A DNA stretch of 7,273 nucleotides from assembly GCA_003165095.1 (NCBI GenBank), contig PLSH01000266.1, positions 1,445 to 8,717 of the forward strand, in the 5' to 3' direction. The notes beneath the pieces are model-generated. The model ran no database searches. It was not told the origin of the DNA and saw only the letters and a list, made by a program, of their open reading frames with translations. The stretch comes from Acidobacteriaceae bacterium (GTDB taxonomy: Bacteria > Acidobacteriota > Terriglobia > Terriglobales > Acidobacteriaceae). The translations under genes and the position numbers were made by a program. Shown here in pieces: positions 1-7,175 of the stretch (within the stretch, counting starts at the first letter, position 1; each line of letters starts with the position of its first letter).

Positions 1-2007
1 TTCGGCAGCGTGGAGGCGGTGCTGGACCGGGCGGCGGAGGTGAAGCGCAAGACCTATCGCGAATCGCTCGAACAAAACCGCGACGCGGTTCTGCTGTCGA
101 AGGAACTGGTCACCATCGACACCCATGTGCCGCTGGAGTTGGAATTGACGGCCATGGAGACGCAGTTGCCCGACGTCGAGGCGTGCCGCGAACTGTTTAC
201 AGAGCTTGAATTCACGTCGATGCTGCGCGAACTTACTCCCGCGGAGGGCGGGCTTTCGGTTGAGTTCATCGATGAGCCGACAATCGAGCAGGCCGGCAGA
301 TTCTATGCGGCGGCGCGCGCGGGAGGATTTGCATTTGCCCTCGATGCGGCTTCTGCGGCGACGGATGCAGCGGAGGAAAACGCGGAGCCGGAAGTGCCGA
401 TGACGATGTCGCTGCTGGATGTGGCCGAGGCGGTTGAGAAGCAGGCCAGCGATTGCATCGGAGTCAGCGCAGAACCGGAGATTGCGTTGCGTCTGCCGTT
501 CAGTCCGGAGTTGCGCGATCTACTCGAAGACGCCGCCGTTCCAAAGCGTACGCACGATTTGAAGTTAGCTCTACATACGCTTGGAAATAAAGGCATCGCT
601 CTGGGCGGCGCAGTGGACGACACCATGCTGCTCTCCTACGCGCTGAATCCTACCCACGCTACGCAATCGCTGGCCGATGTTGCGGCGCGGAACGGCCAGC
701 CGACTCCAGCGACGCCTGCGGCGAGTGCGGCGGCGATCGAGGCGCTGGTTCCGGTGTTGAAGAGCGCAGTCGAGAAGGCTGGAGTGGAGCGGGCGTATCG
801 CGAGATCGACCTGCCGCTGGCGCCGGTCCTTTTCAGAATGGAAAAGGCGGGCGTCCGCATCGATTCCAGAGCGCTGGATGCTCTTTCCCGGCGATTCAGC
901 GTGGAACTGGAGCGGGTTGGAGAGCGAATCTTTGCGCTTGCCGGGCAGCGGTTCAATATCAATTCGCCCAAGCAGCTTGGAGTGGTGCTGTTTACCAATC
1001 TTGGATTGCCTGCGCCGGCGATTCGCGGCAAAGGGAAGGCCGTTTCCACCGCGCAGGACGTGCTGGAGCAACTGTCCGAGCAGCACGAAGTGCCGAAGCT
1101 GGTGCTCGAATACCGGCATTTGTCGAAGCTGAAATCCAATTACATTGACGCGCTGCCGCTGCTGGCGGATGCGGAATCGCGGGTGCATACCACGTTCCAG
1201 GCCGCGGCCACGGCCACCGGGCGGCTCTCGTCGGTGAATCCGAATCTGCAGAACATTCCCATCCGCTCAGAGCTGGGGCGCGAGATTCGCGCCGCCTTCA
1301 TCGCCGCATCGGGCACGCAACTGCTTTCAGCCGACTATTCGCAGATCGAGCTGCGGTTGCTGGCGCATTTCAGCCGCGATCCGCTGCTGATGCGGGCCTA
1401 CGCGGAAGACATCGACATTCACACGCTCACCGCGAGCGAGGTCTTCGGCGTGCCCATCGAGACCATGGACAGGGAGACGCGGGGCCGGGCGAAAGCCGTC
1501 AACTTCGGCATCGTCTACGGCATCTCGGCGTTCGGGCTCGCGGCGCAATTGGGCATTCCGCAGGCCGAAGCGCGGGCCTACATCGACCGGTACTTCGCCC
1601 GCTATGTGGGCGTGAAGCTGTTTATCGAAAAGACGCTGGAGCAGACGCGCAAGGACGGGTACGTGCGCACGATGTTCGGGCGTCTGAGGCCGATTCCCGA
1701 CATCGAGAGCCGCAACCCGAATCAACGCGGCTTTGCCGAGCGGACAGCCATTAACACGCCGCTCCAGGGCACGGCGGCCGACCTGATCAAGCTGGCCATG
1801 ATCGCGCTCGACCGCAAGCTCGCCGAGCGCAGGCTGAAAACCCGCATGGTGCTGCAAGTCCATGACGAACTGCTTTTCGAGGTTCCCTTCGATGAGACCG
1901 AGGAGGTTGGGGAACTGGTGAAAACGGAGATGGAAGGCGTGGCCACGCTGGGGGTGCCGCTCGTCGCCGATCTCGCCTTCGGGCCCAACTGGCGCGATCT
2001 GAAATAG
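1..2007 (+). CDS. polA: DNA polymerase I, C-terminal 668 residues (5' end outside window)
   Basis: Family A DNA polymerase, which fills gaps during repair and Okazaki-fragment maturation. The open frame runs unbroken from base 1, so the N-terminal 5'-nuclease domain is cut off by the window edge; only its tail (about residues 1-60 here) remains. Next comes a 3'-5' exonuclease-like fold (about 85-260), then thumb, palm and fingers. Polymerase motif A (DYSQIELR) has its catalytic Asp at codon 445 (1333-1335). Motif B, the O-helix, reads RAKAVNFGIVYG, with Lys at 1492-1494, Phe at 1504-1506 and Tyr at 1516-1518. Motif C (QVHDELLFEV) has its Asp at 1864-1866. TATGRLSS and NPNLQNIPIR are also present. 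All polymerase catalytic residues are intact. The exonuclease motifs are degenerate: FALDAAS replaces the D-x-E motif, DLKLA replaces the NLKYD-type motif, and SAAAI replaces the YxxxD motif. Proofreading is therefore probably absent, as in Taq polymerase (inference). The family assignment is certain. Confidence 0.97.
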   Translation, partial: FGSVEAVLDRAAEVKRKTYRESLEQNRDAVLLSKELVTIDTHVPLELELTAMETQLPDVEACRELFTELEFTSMLRELTPAEGGLSVEFIDEPTIEQAGRFYAAARAGGFAFALDAASAATDAAEENAEPEVPMTMSLLDVAEAVEKQASDCIGVSAEPEIALRLPFSPELRDLLEDAAVPKRTHDLKLALHTLGNKGIALGGAVDDTMLLSYALNPTHATQSLADVAARNGQPTPATPAASAAAIEALVPVLKSAVEKAGVERAYREIDLPLAPVLFRMEKAGVRIDSRALDALSRRFSVELERVGERIFALAGQRFNINSPKQLGVVLFTNLGLPAPAIRGKGKAVSTAQDVLEQLSEQHEVPKLVLEYRHLSKLKSNYIDALPLLADAESRVHTTFQAAATATGRLSSVNPNLQNIPIRSELGREIRAAFIAASGTQLLSADYSQIELRLLAHFSRDPLLMRAYAEDIDIHTLTASEVFGVPIETMDRETRGRAKAVNFGIVYGISAFGLAAQLGIPQAEARAYIDRYFARYVGVKLFIEKTLEQTRKDGYVRTMFGRLRPIPDIESRNPNQRGFAERTAINTPLQGTAADLIKLAMIALDRKLAERRLKTRMVLQVHDELLFEVPFDETEEVGELVKTEMEGVATLGVPLVADLAFGPNWRDLK

Positions 2008-2033
2008 GGCCGGCTGCGGGAATAGAATCCGGA

Positions 2034-2393
2034 ATGAGATTCTGTTCAGCCCGGTTCATGATCCTCGACATTGCCAAGGCGCTCTCGTTCTTCCTCAGCA
2101 TGCTTTCTCTGTATCCAGTGGTAGTGAGCGCATTTTTTGTGCCCGGAAGCCGGTGGGAAGAGAGGCTGGCCATGGCTCTGGCGAAGATGGCGCTGGCCGG
2201 ATGCGTGTGCTTTTTGAGCGGGCTGCTGTTTTCAGAGCCCTGGCGGATGGATGAGAATCCGGGCGAGCGCCTGCTGGCCACGCTGCCGGTGCGCCTCTAC
2301 CTTTGGACCATCGGCGGCGTGGCTGTTCTCTTCCTCCTGTCCTGGTATCTGGAGGAGTTTTACGTGCCCATGCTGGGTCGCAATCAGCCGTAA
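2034..2393 (+). CDS. Small three-helix membrane protein of unknown function
   Basis: I do not recognise a named family. The 119-residue product has three hydrophobic segments at about residues 14-36, 44-66 and 85-106, with a charged loop (EPWRMDENPGER) between the second and third and a short polar tail. It is likely an inner-membrane protein. It starts 26 bases after the polA stop on the same strand, too close for an obvious promoter of its own, so co-transcription with polA is likely. Neither candidate start has a good Shine-Dalgarno. The ATG at 2034 is preceded directly by CCGGA, and an in-frame ATG at 2058 gives a shorter product beginning MILDIAKALSFF. The start is therefore uncertain by eight codons. 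Coding is supported by the full-length open frame, the coherent hydrophobic periodicity and the stop just before a convergent gene. Confidence 0.72.
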   Translation: MRFCSARFMILDIAKALSFFLSMLSLYPVVVSAFFVPGSRWEERLAMALAKMALAGCVCFLSGLLFSEPWRMDENPGERLLATLPVRLYLWTIGGVAVLFLLSWYLEEFYVPMLGRNQP

Positions 2394-2423
2394 CCGGCCG
2401 CCAGGCCATCCCGCCACGGCCGG
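2394..2423. terminator. Possible terminator hairpin between convergent genes
   Basis: A perfect 7-bp GC inverted repeat, CCGGCCG at 2394-2400 and CGGCCGG at 2417-2423, encloses a 16-base loop. It begins immediately after the stop codon of the small membrane protein gene and ends ten bases before the stop of the leftward aminopeptidase gene. On the + strand the only T-rich stretch is TATTTT at 2435-2440, eleven bases beyond the stem. On the - strand no U-tract follows. It is thus not a classical intrinsic terminator. The location suits a bidirectional one, but in GC-rich DNA such a stem could be chance. Confidence 0.35.
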
Positions 2424-2433
2424 CAGCGCAATC

Positions 2434-5055
2434 CTATTTTGAGGGATGCGCGGCCAGCCAGGTTTTCAGGTTCGGTTCCTGTTGCGAGCGAAACTCAATG
2501 CACCCGTCGATGTGCTCCAGCGCGTGCCGGAGTGAAACGTCTGAGGCGGGCATGGCGTGGGTGGTGAAGAAGCTCTTCACGTCGTCGCGAGCTTCGACGG
2601 AGCAGAAATCGCCGGTTGCGCCGATCAGCCGGCTTGCCATCTGGGTAGTCACCTGCGCCTGCACCTTGCTCCAGTTGGCCTTGATGTAGGCCCAGGCCTC
2701 GTCGCGAGTCTCGCTTTTGCGTAAAGGAATGGCAAACTGAGCGGCCGCGTCCTGGTTGCGCACCTTCCCGGAGGCAGCGTAATCGAGCGAGCGCGCCACC
2801 AGTTGCGGCGATTGAAACTGCGCCAGAAGACGAAGGGCGGAGTTTTGGAAGAGCGGATAGTTCGTGGTCTCGTAGGCATTTTGCAGCCTGTCAAACCACT
2901 CTGCATCGCCGTTCTGCGCGGCCACGGTGAGCGCGGCCTGGCCGATCGTGGAATCGACATTCGCCGGATGGAGCAGATAGAGATCCCCGATGTGCTGGGC
3001 CATGGCGACGACGTATTTTGATTTCCCGTAGTTGGCGGAGATGATCATGAGCTCGGCGCGCAACTGGCGCTTGCTGTCGGTGTCGTAGTAGGAGGCCGGT
3101 CCGAGCTTGTAGTAGAGGGGCGTGAAGGTGTCATCGATCCAGGCAGAGAGCGCGGCGCGTTCCTCCGGGGTCGAGGCCACTTGCTCGTAGAGGTCGCGTA
3201 CGCCGACGAGCGCATTTTGAATGACTTCGGGATTCGGGTCGTCTTTAAGCGCGGTCACCAGGTCAAGGTAGTCGCCCGCGGTGGCCTTGTTGGCCTGCAC
3301 CTGGGCCCACTCATCGCCGGTCAGGCTGATGCGTTCCGCGGGCGTCAGGTCGGTTTCAACCTGGGCGAGGATTGCCGCGTAGGCCTGGGGCGGGTAGGCG
3401 GTGCGATAGTATCCCCGGCCGCCGGCATTGGCGAAAAACAGCGCCATCGGGGGAATCCGCAGCGAGGTTGTGGTGGGAGTGAGGATTTCGCAGTCGCCGG
3501 GCAAGCTTGCGGTTTTCAAGCAGACTGGGAGCGTCCACTTCTGCGCCGGGTCAGGCTTAATATCCGGGCTGAGGAAGAAGCGGCTCTGGTGGACTGGAAT
3601 GGTGCCTGCTTCAGGAGTGCCGAAGGTGAGCAGCGGTTCGCCCGGCTGGGTGATGAGCGAGTCCATCATCTTGTCCACCGGCTTTTGGCTGACCTCGGTC
3701 TGCGCATTCCAAAAGTCCTCGGCGGTTGCGTTGCCGTATTCATGCGCCAGCAGATAGGCGTGCACGCCTTTGCGAAATGTTTCGCGGCCCAGGTAGTCTT
3801 CCATATCGAGCAGCACCAGGCTGGCCTTGCCGTAGGCAATGCCGTCGAACATCTGGTTGATCTCGCCGGGGGTGTTGGCCTTGGCTCGGATGGCGCGGGT
3901 GGTGCGCTGGGCGTCCAGATTGAGAGTGGATTGTTCATCGGCGGCCACGGACAAGGGAATATTCCACTCCGGATGCAGCGCGGCCACCGGCTTGTTTTCC
4001 ATCCAGGTGGCAAAGCCCTCGTTGAGCCAGATGTTGTCCCACCACTTCATGGTGACCAGGTCGCCGAACCACTGATGCGCCATCTCGTGGGCAATGACCT
4101 CAGCCACGTTTTCTTTGTTGGTAACGCTGGCCAGATTTGGATCGAGCAGCAGGTCGGTTTCTCGGAAGGTGATGGCGCCAAAGTTTTCCATCGCGCCGGC
4201 TTCAAAGTCGGGCAGCGCGATCAGGTCGAGCTTGGGCAGCGGGTAGGGAATGCCGAAGTAGTCGTTGTAATAGTGAAGGACATACTTGGCAACGTCGACG
4301 CCGTAGGCAGTGAGCTCGACTTTATCGGGAGTGGAGCAGACGCGGATGTCCACGTTATCCTGCGTATCCTTCTTGCACTCGAAGTCGCCGACCAGAAAGG
4401 CGACCAGGTAGGTGGACATTTTGGGGGTGGTGAGGAATTTAAGGGTGTGCGTGCCGGGGGTGGGGCCGGGTGTATCGGAGACGATGGGGCCGTTGGAGAT
4501 GGCCGTATCGGCGCTGTCGACCACCAGCGAAACATCGAAGGCAGCTTTGAAGGCCGGCTCGTCAAAGCAGGGGAAGGCGCGGCGCGCGTCGGTAGGCTCG
4601 AATTGCGTAACGGCGTAGCTGCGTTTAGCGGTTTTTGAGAGATAGAAGCCGCGCAGCTCGTTATTCAAGATGCCGCTATAACGGATTGAGAGCGTGGCCT
4701 TGCCGGCCGGCAGGGCCGTCGGGAAGGTGAAGGTAGCCTGCTCCTTGTCGTTGTCGAGAGCCACTTTCGCGGCTTGCGGCGCGCCGTTGCGATCAACGGT
4801 CACGGACTGGAACGCGATCTCAGCGGCGTTCAGGGTGATGGACTTGATCGGCTCCTTGATATTTACGTCGATTTTTTCGACGCCGGAGAAGGTGGCAGCT
4901 TTCAGGTCGGGCGTGAGGGTGAGCGTGTAGTGCGTGGGGACCACGGTGGTTGGCAGCCGCTGGGCATTTACGGGGCGGACGGCAACGAAACAGCTAATGG
5001 CGAGCGCCGCAGCGAGAGCCGTGCGCGCAGAGCAGGAACGAAAGCGAATGATCAT
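2434..5055 (-). CDS. Secreted M1 family zinc aminopeptidase
   Basis: Gluzincin metallopeptidase that removes N-terminal residues from peptides, probably in the periplasm or outside the cell. The 873-residue product starts with a Sec-type signal: Arg-containing n-region, hydrophobic core AALAISCFVAV, and likely cleavage after VNA near residue 31. The N-terminal beta domain carries QFEPTDARRAFPCFDEPAFK (about 151-170). The exopeptidase motif GAMEN is at 287-291. The zinc site HEMAH at 323-327 (4075-4089) is followed after 18 residues by WLNEGFA, whose Glu346 is the third ligand. The transition-state Tyr is probably Tyr408 in GIAYGKAS. The C-terminal half resembles the ERAP1-type helical domain. 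All catalytic residues are present, so activity is expected. The ATG at 5055 is chosen over a TTG at 5058 because GAGG lies four bases upstream of the ATG and only one base from the TTG. It resembles the aminopeptidase N/puromycin-sensitive branch rather than a cytosolic enzyme, because of the signal peptide. Substrate preference cannot be read. Confidence 0.95.
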   Translation of the reverse strand: MIIRFRSCSARTALAAALAISCFVAVRPVNAQRLPTTVVPTHYTLTLTPDLKAATFSGVEKIDVNIKEPIKSITLNAAEIAFQSVTVDRNGAPQAAKVALDNDKEQATFTFPTALPAGKATLSIRYSGILNNELRGFYLSKTAKRSYAVTQFEPTDARRAFPCFDEPAFKAAFDVSLVVDSADTAISNGPIVSDTPGPTPGTHTLKFLTTPKMSTYLVAFLVGDFECKKDTQDNVDIRVCSTPDKVELTAYGVDVAKYVLHYYNDYFGIPYPLPKLDLIALPDFEAGAMENFGAITFRETDLLLDPNLASVTNKENVAEVIAHEMAHQWFGDLVTMKWWDNIWLNEGFATWMENKPVAALHPEWNIPLSVAADEQSTLNLDAQRTTRAIRAKANTPGEINQMFDGIAYGKASLVLLDMEDYLGRETFRKGVHAYLLAHEYGNATAEDFWNAQTEVSQKPVDKMMDSLITQPGEPLLTFGTPEAGTIPVHQSRFFLSPDIKPDPAQKWTLPVCLKTASLPGDCEILTPTTTSLRIPPMALFFANAGGRGYYRTAYPPQAYAAILAQVETDLTPAERISLTGDEWAQVQANKATAGDYLDLVTALKDDPNPEVIQNALVGVRDLYEQVASTPEERAALSAWIDDTFTPLYYKLGPASYYDTDSKRQLRAELMIISANYGKSKYVVAMAQHIGDLYLLHPANVDSTIGQAALTVAAQNGDAEWFDRLQNAYETTNYPLFQNSALRLLAQFQSPQLVARSLDYAASGKVRNQDAAAQFAIPLRKSETRDEAWAYIKANWSKVQAQVTTQMASRLIGATGDFCSVEARDDVKSFFTTHAMPASDVSLRHALEHIDGCIEFRSQQEPNLKTWLAAHPSK

Positions 5056-5059
5056 CAAT

Positions 5060-5063
5060 CCTC
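5060..5063 (-). promoter_or_regulatory. Ribosome binding site deciding the M1 aminopeptidase start
   Basis: The minus strand reads GTGAGGATTGATG. GAGG lies four bases before the ATG at 5055 but only one base before the in-frame TTG at 5058, which favours ATG as the start. Confidence 0.6.
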
Positions 5064-5229
5064 ACGGTGTGGAGCGAAGCGTCCGGGGAATGATCCGTGG
5101 GCGCATTCGAAGTCGCCGGTTGGGCCGCCGGCGCGAAGAGCACGTCCGAAGCAGCCGCTCAACCAACCCATCCATTGTAGGACAGCAGGGGGGTGGGATG
5201 CGGCATAGGGCAGTTTACCGATCTGACGA

Positions 5230-5799
5230 TCAGTAAATGCCCGGCGCCAGCCGTTTGGTCACCTTTGAGTACTCGACATAATCGTCGCCGAATGCCTCCC
5301 TCAGGGCCATCTCTTCGACGTGGATGCGGTAAAGCAGCACGGCGGTGGGAAACACCAGGACGATGGCCAGGCTGCCCCAGTTGCGCTCCATGATTCCCAT
5401 GGCGGCGAAGATGAGGAGCATCCCGGAGTACGAAGGGTGCCGCATCCAGTGGAACAGGCCGGTCCTGCGCAGTTTCTGCGTGGCATGAATGGCGACATTG
5501 GTGCTGAACGAGAGCCCCAGGGTGAGAACCGCGCCCCAGCGAATGGCCAGCCCCGCGGCCAGCAGCACCAGCGCAACCGACTTGAGCCAATCCGCACCGC
5601 CCAGCATGGTGTGCGAATGCGTATCGCCGTACCAGAAAGCGGCCCACACCGACGCGAAGATCACCGGCAGCATCAGCATGAGGGACCCGCGGTCCCTGAG
5701 CTTCCCGCTGGAGCGGCTGGTGCGCATCACCAGTTGGAACAGGATCTCGGAGCCAATCCACGCCCAGTACAGTACTTCGAATATCTTCGATACGCTCAT
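5230..5799 (-). CDS. ICMT/PEMT-family integral membrane methyltransferase
   Basis: The 189-residue product is a predicted multi-pass membrane protein, with hydrophobic segments at about 5-25, 40-57, 72-98 and 127-158. It has the C-terminal signature of the isoprenylcysteine carboxyl methyltransferase / phospholipid methyltransferase superfamily: RHPSYSG at 120-126, then EEMALREAFGDDYVEYSK at 162-179 and a terminal RLAPG. In characterised relatives these elements form the S-adenosylmethionine pocket between membrane helices. The bacterial members mostly have no known substrate, and none can be inferred here. The frame is open upstream to 5907, but the ATG at 5799 is preferred. It has AGGGAG four bases upstream, and the extra upstream residues are hydrophilic and do not look like family sequence. 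It lies 115 bases after the DUF2059 gene and 174 bases before the aminopeptidase, all on the same strand. No clear promoter was seen in front of it. Confidence 0.85.
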   Translation of the reverse strand: MSVSKIFEVLYWAWIGSEILFQLVMRTSRSSGKLRDRGSLMLMLPVIFASVWAAFWYGDTHSHTMLGGADWLKSVALVLLAAGLAIRWGAVLTLGLSFSTNVAIHATQKLRRTGLFHWMRHPSYSGMLLIFAAMGIMERNWGSLAIVLVFPTAVLLYRIHVEEMALREAFGDDYVEYSKVTKRLAPGIY

Positions 5800-5914
5800 G
5801 CCGCTCCCTGGTTGAAGGATTGAATCGCCGCGTGCCTCCCAAGGTAATACGTTGAATACCGGGCGATCGTTCCCTGGCGCTTGGCATTCCCTCTGCGGCT
5901 TCGCCATCGGCGTG

Positions 5915-6559
5915 CTATTTCGCGGCGGGAGCGGTTGCCGGCGGCGTGATCGATTTCATGTAGGCGTCCATTTCCTTTGTCATTTGGTCCGTAAGCGCGC
6001 TGGTACGTTCCTGGACGTGAGACATTACCACCGGCATGAGCTCCTTCATGATCACCGGTTGCAGCGCCAGCATCCGCTGGCCGGCCGGCGATGAGTAGAA
6101 GGCGATGATGGCGTCTACATCCGCCCTGCTGATGTGGCGCTGATAGATGGGGATGATGTCGGCGATCATCTCATCGATTGGGTAGATATTGAGCGCCTTG
6201 TCTATGTACTTGTCGGTCATCTTCCCGATGGCTGCCTGCTGCTCGGGGGTGAGTTGCTGGCCGCTGGGCAGTCTCTCCTGCGCCTGCTTGGCATGCGACT
6301 TGATCTGCTGTTGAACCATGGAGGGCATCATCTTCATGAACGACTGAAACTGATCGCGTACGCGCAGGACATCGAAGAGCTTTTCGAACTGTTCCGGCGT
6401 GGCTTGCTGATCGGGCGGGATGGTGGCGAACGCTGCCGCGTCACTTGCAGCGGCCGGGGGCGCAGTTGCCGCGGGCGCAGTTGCAGGCGCTTGACTCAAG
6501 AGCGCGAGCGGGGTCAGAGCCAGTCCAATGAGAGCCATAAATCCATAGATGTTTTTCAT
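5915..6559 (-). CDS. Exported DUF2059 domain protein
   Basis: The 214-residue product begins with a signal peptide (MKNIYGFMALIGLALTPLALLSQA, about residues 1-24), so it is expected in the periplasm. There is no lipobox cysteine. An Ala/Pro/Thr-rich linker (about 25-48) leads to a helical body. The DUF2059 core lies at about 125-185, with IPIYQRHISRADVDAIIAFY followed by SSPAGQRMLALQPVI. This is the family's conserved F-Y-x-S-P-x-G segment. A short second Ala/Pro stretch (PPATAPAAK) ends the protein. The molecular function of DUF2059 is not established. The region between linker and core is Gln/Met-rich and probably alpha-helical. The ATG at 6559 has GAGG five bases upstream, and a candidate promoter lies about 58 bases further up. 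The flanking genes are lspA upstream and the methyltransferase downstream. Confidence 0.88.
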   Translation of the reverse strand: MKNIYGFMALIGLALTPLALLSQAPATAPAATAPPAAASDAAAFATIPPDQQATPEQFEKLFDVLRVRDQFQSFMKMMPSMVQQQIKSHAKQAQERLPSGQQLTPEQQAAIGKMTDKYIDKALNIYPIDEMIADIIPIYQRHISRADVDAIIAFYSSPAGQRMLALQPVIMKELMPVVMSHVQERTSALTDQMTKEMDAYMKSITPPATAPAAK

Positions 6560-6616
6560 AAATACCTCGTGAATCGGTTGGGCGCCGTCGGTAAGAACTG
6601 CGCGGCATTCAGTCTG

Positions 6617-6646
6617 ATCTTAATCGGGATGAGAGGGGCCAGTAAA
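6617..6646 (-). promoter_or_regulatory. Candidate sigma70-type promoter for the DUF2059 gene
   Basis: On the minus strand TTTACT (6646-6641) and TAAGAT (6622-6617) are separated by 18 bases. Each hexamer matches four of six consensus positions. The -10 lies 57 bases before the ATG at 6559, giving a plausible leader of about 50 bases. It is the best match in the 112-base gap after lspA. A match of this quality can occur by chance, so it is tentative. Confidence 0.35.
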
Positions 6647-6655
6647 ACCGGAGCC

Positions 6656-6674
6656 TGACGCATTTGGCGCGTCA
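6656..6674 (-). terminator. Possible weak terminator hairpin at the end of lspA
   Basis: On the minus strand TGACGC (6674-6669, beginning with the lspA stop codon) pairs with GCGTCA (6661-6656) across a 7-base loop, giving a 6-bp stem. A short TTTT follows eight bases beyond the stem. The stem is short and the T run is distant, so termination would be weak at best. It would nonetheless separate lspA from the DUF2059 gene, which has its own candidate promoter just downstream. Confidence 0.35.
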
Positions 6675-7175
6675 AGGCGTCGGGTTCTTGTGGGGCAGCA
6701 GCGATTCGAGGAACAGGAGGCATGCCCCGGTGACCACCGACGAGTCGGCGACGTTGAAGTCGGGCCAGTGGTAGCTGAAGATGTGCACTTCGATAAAGTC
6801 CACAACCGAGCCGTAAAGAATGCGGTCGTGGACGTTGCCGAGAGCGCCGGCAAAGATGAGGGCCAGGGCCACGGTGGTGATGTTGATGCGGCTGCCCATG
6901 CGGATCATGAGGATGAGAACCACCAGGGCGGCGACAGCAGTGAAGGCGATGAGGCTCCAGCGGACGGTGTGCGGCGAGGCCGAGTTGGCGAAGAGCGAGA
7001 AGGCCGCGCCCTCGTTGGTCCAGTGCGTGATGCGCAGGACGTGGGGGATGACGGGAATGGCGCCGCCCATGCGCACGTGCGCGCCCACCCAGTTCTTGGT
7101 GAGCCGGTCGGCGGTGAATATCAGAGCGGAGATGAGCAGCAGCCAGGGCAGACGGCGGGGCGGGGTCCAGGTCAC
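6672..7175 (-). CDS. lspA: Lipoprotein signal peptidase (signal peptidase II)
   Basis: Inner-membrane aspartyl protease that cleaves the signal peptide of prolipoproteins after the lipobox cysteine has been diacylglycerylated. The length of 167 residues is normal for the family, with four hydrophobic segments at about 11-25, 73-91, 98-113 and 145-160. Conserved blocks appear in order: TADRLTKNWV (21-30); TNEGAAFSLF (53-62), matching the N-x-G-x-A-F box; GNVHDRILYGSVVDFIEV (113-130); and FNVADSSVVTG (140-150). The catalytic aspartates are Asp126 (VVDF) and Asp144 (NVADS). The start is GTG at 7175, overlapping the ileS stop as GTGA. GGAGG lies seven bases upstream, inside ileS. ileS-lspA is a common gene order in bacteria and supports both calls. 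One small oddity is His116 in GNVHDR, where a hydrophobic residue is more usual. Confidence 0.96.
   Translation of the reverse strand: MTWTPPRRLPWLLLISALIFTADRLTKNWVGAHVRMGGAIPVIPHVLRITHWTNEGAAFSLFANSASPHTVRWSLIAFTAVAALVVLILMIRMGSRINITTVALALIFAGALGNVHDRILYGSVVDFIEVHIFSYHWPDFNVADSSVVTGACLLFLESLLPHKNPTP

Noticed and set aside
571..1188. Long minus-strand open frames inside polA (also 1327-1863)
   Set aside because: They are antisense to conserved polymerase sequence, have Arg/Gln/His-rich products typical of complementary frames, and show no plausible start signals or domains.
3181..4638. A 485-codon open frame on the + strand opposite the M1 aminopeptidase
   Set aside because: It lies entirely antisense to a gene with unambiguous catalytic motifs. 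Its product is rich in Gly, Val, Asp and Gln with no recognisable domain, as expected for a shadow frame in GC-rich DNA.
5114..5133. Six-bp GC hairpin (CGCCGG / CCGGCG) in the aminopeptidase leader
   Set aside because: It is short, has no T run and no riboswitch-like architecture around it. Stems like this are expected by chance at this base composition.
5174..5179. TACAAT on the minus strand upstream of the aminopeptidase as a -10 box
   Set aside because: It matches five of six -10 positions, but no acceptable -35 hexamer lies 16-18 bases upstream, so it is not annotated as a promoter.
5800..5907. N-terminal extension of the methyltransferase up to an upstream start at 5907
   Set aside because: The extra 36 residues are hydrophilic and unlike the family, while the ATG at 5799 has AGGGAG at suitable spacing.
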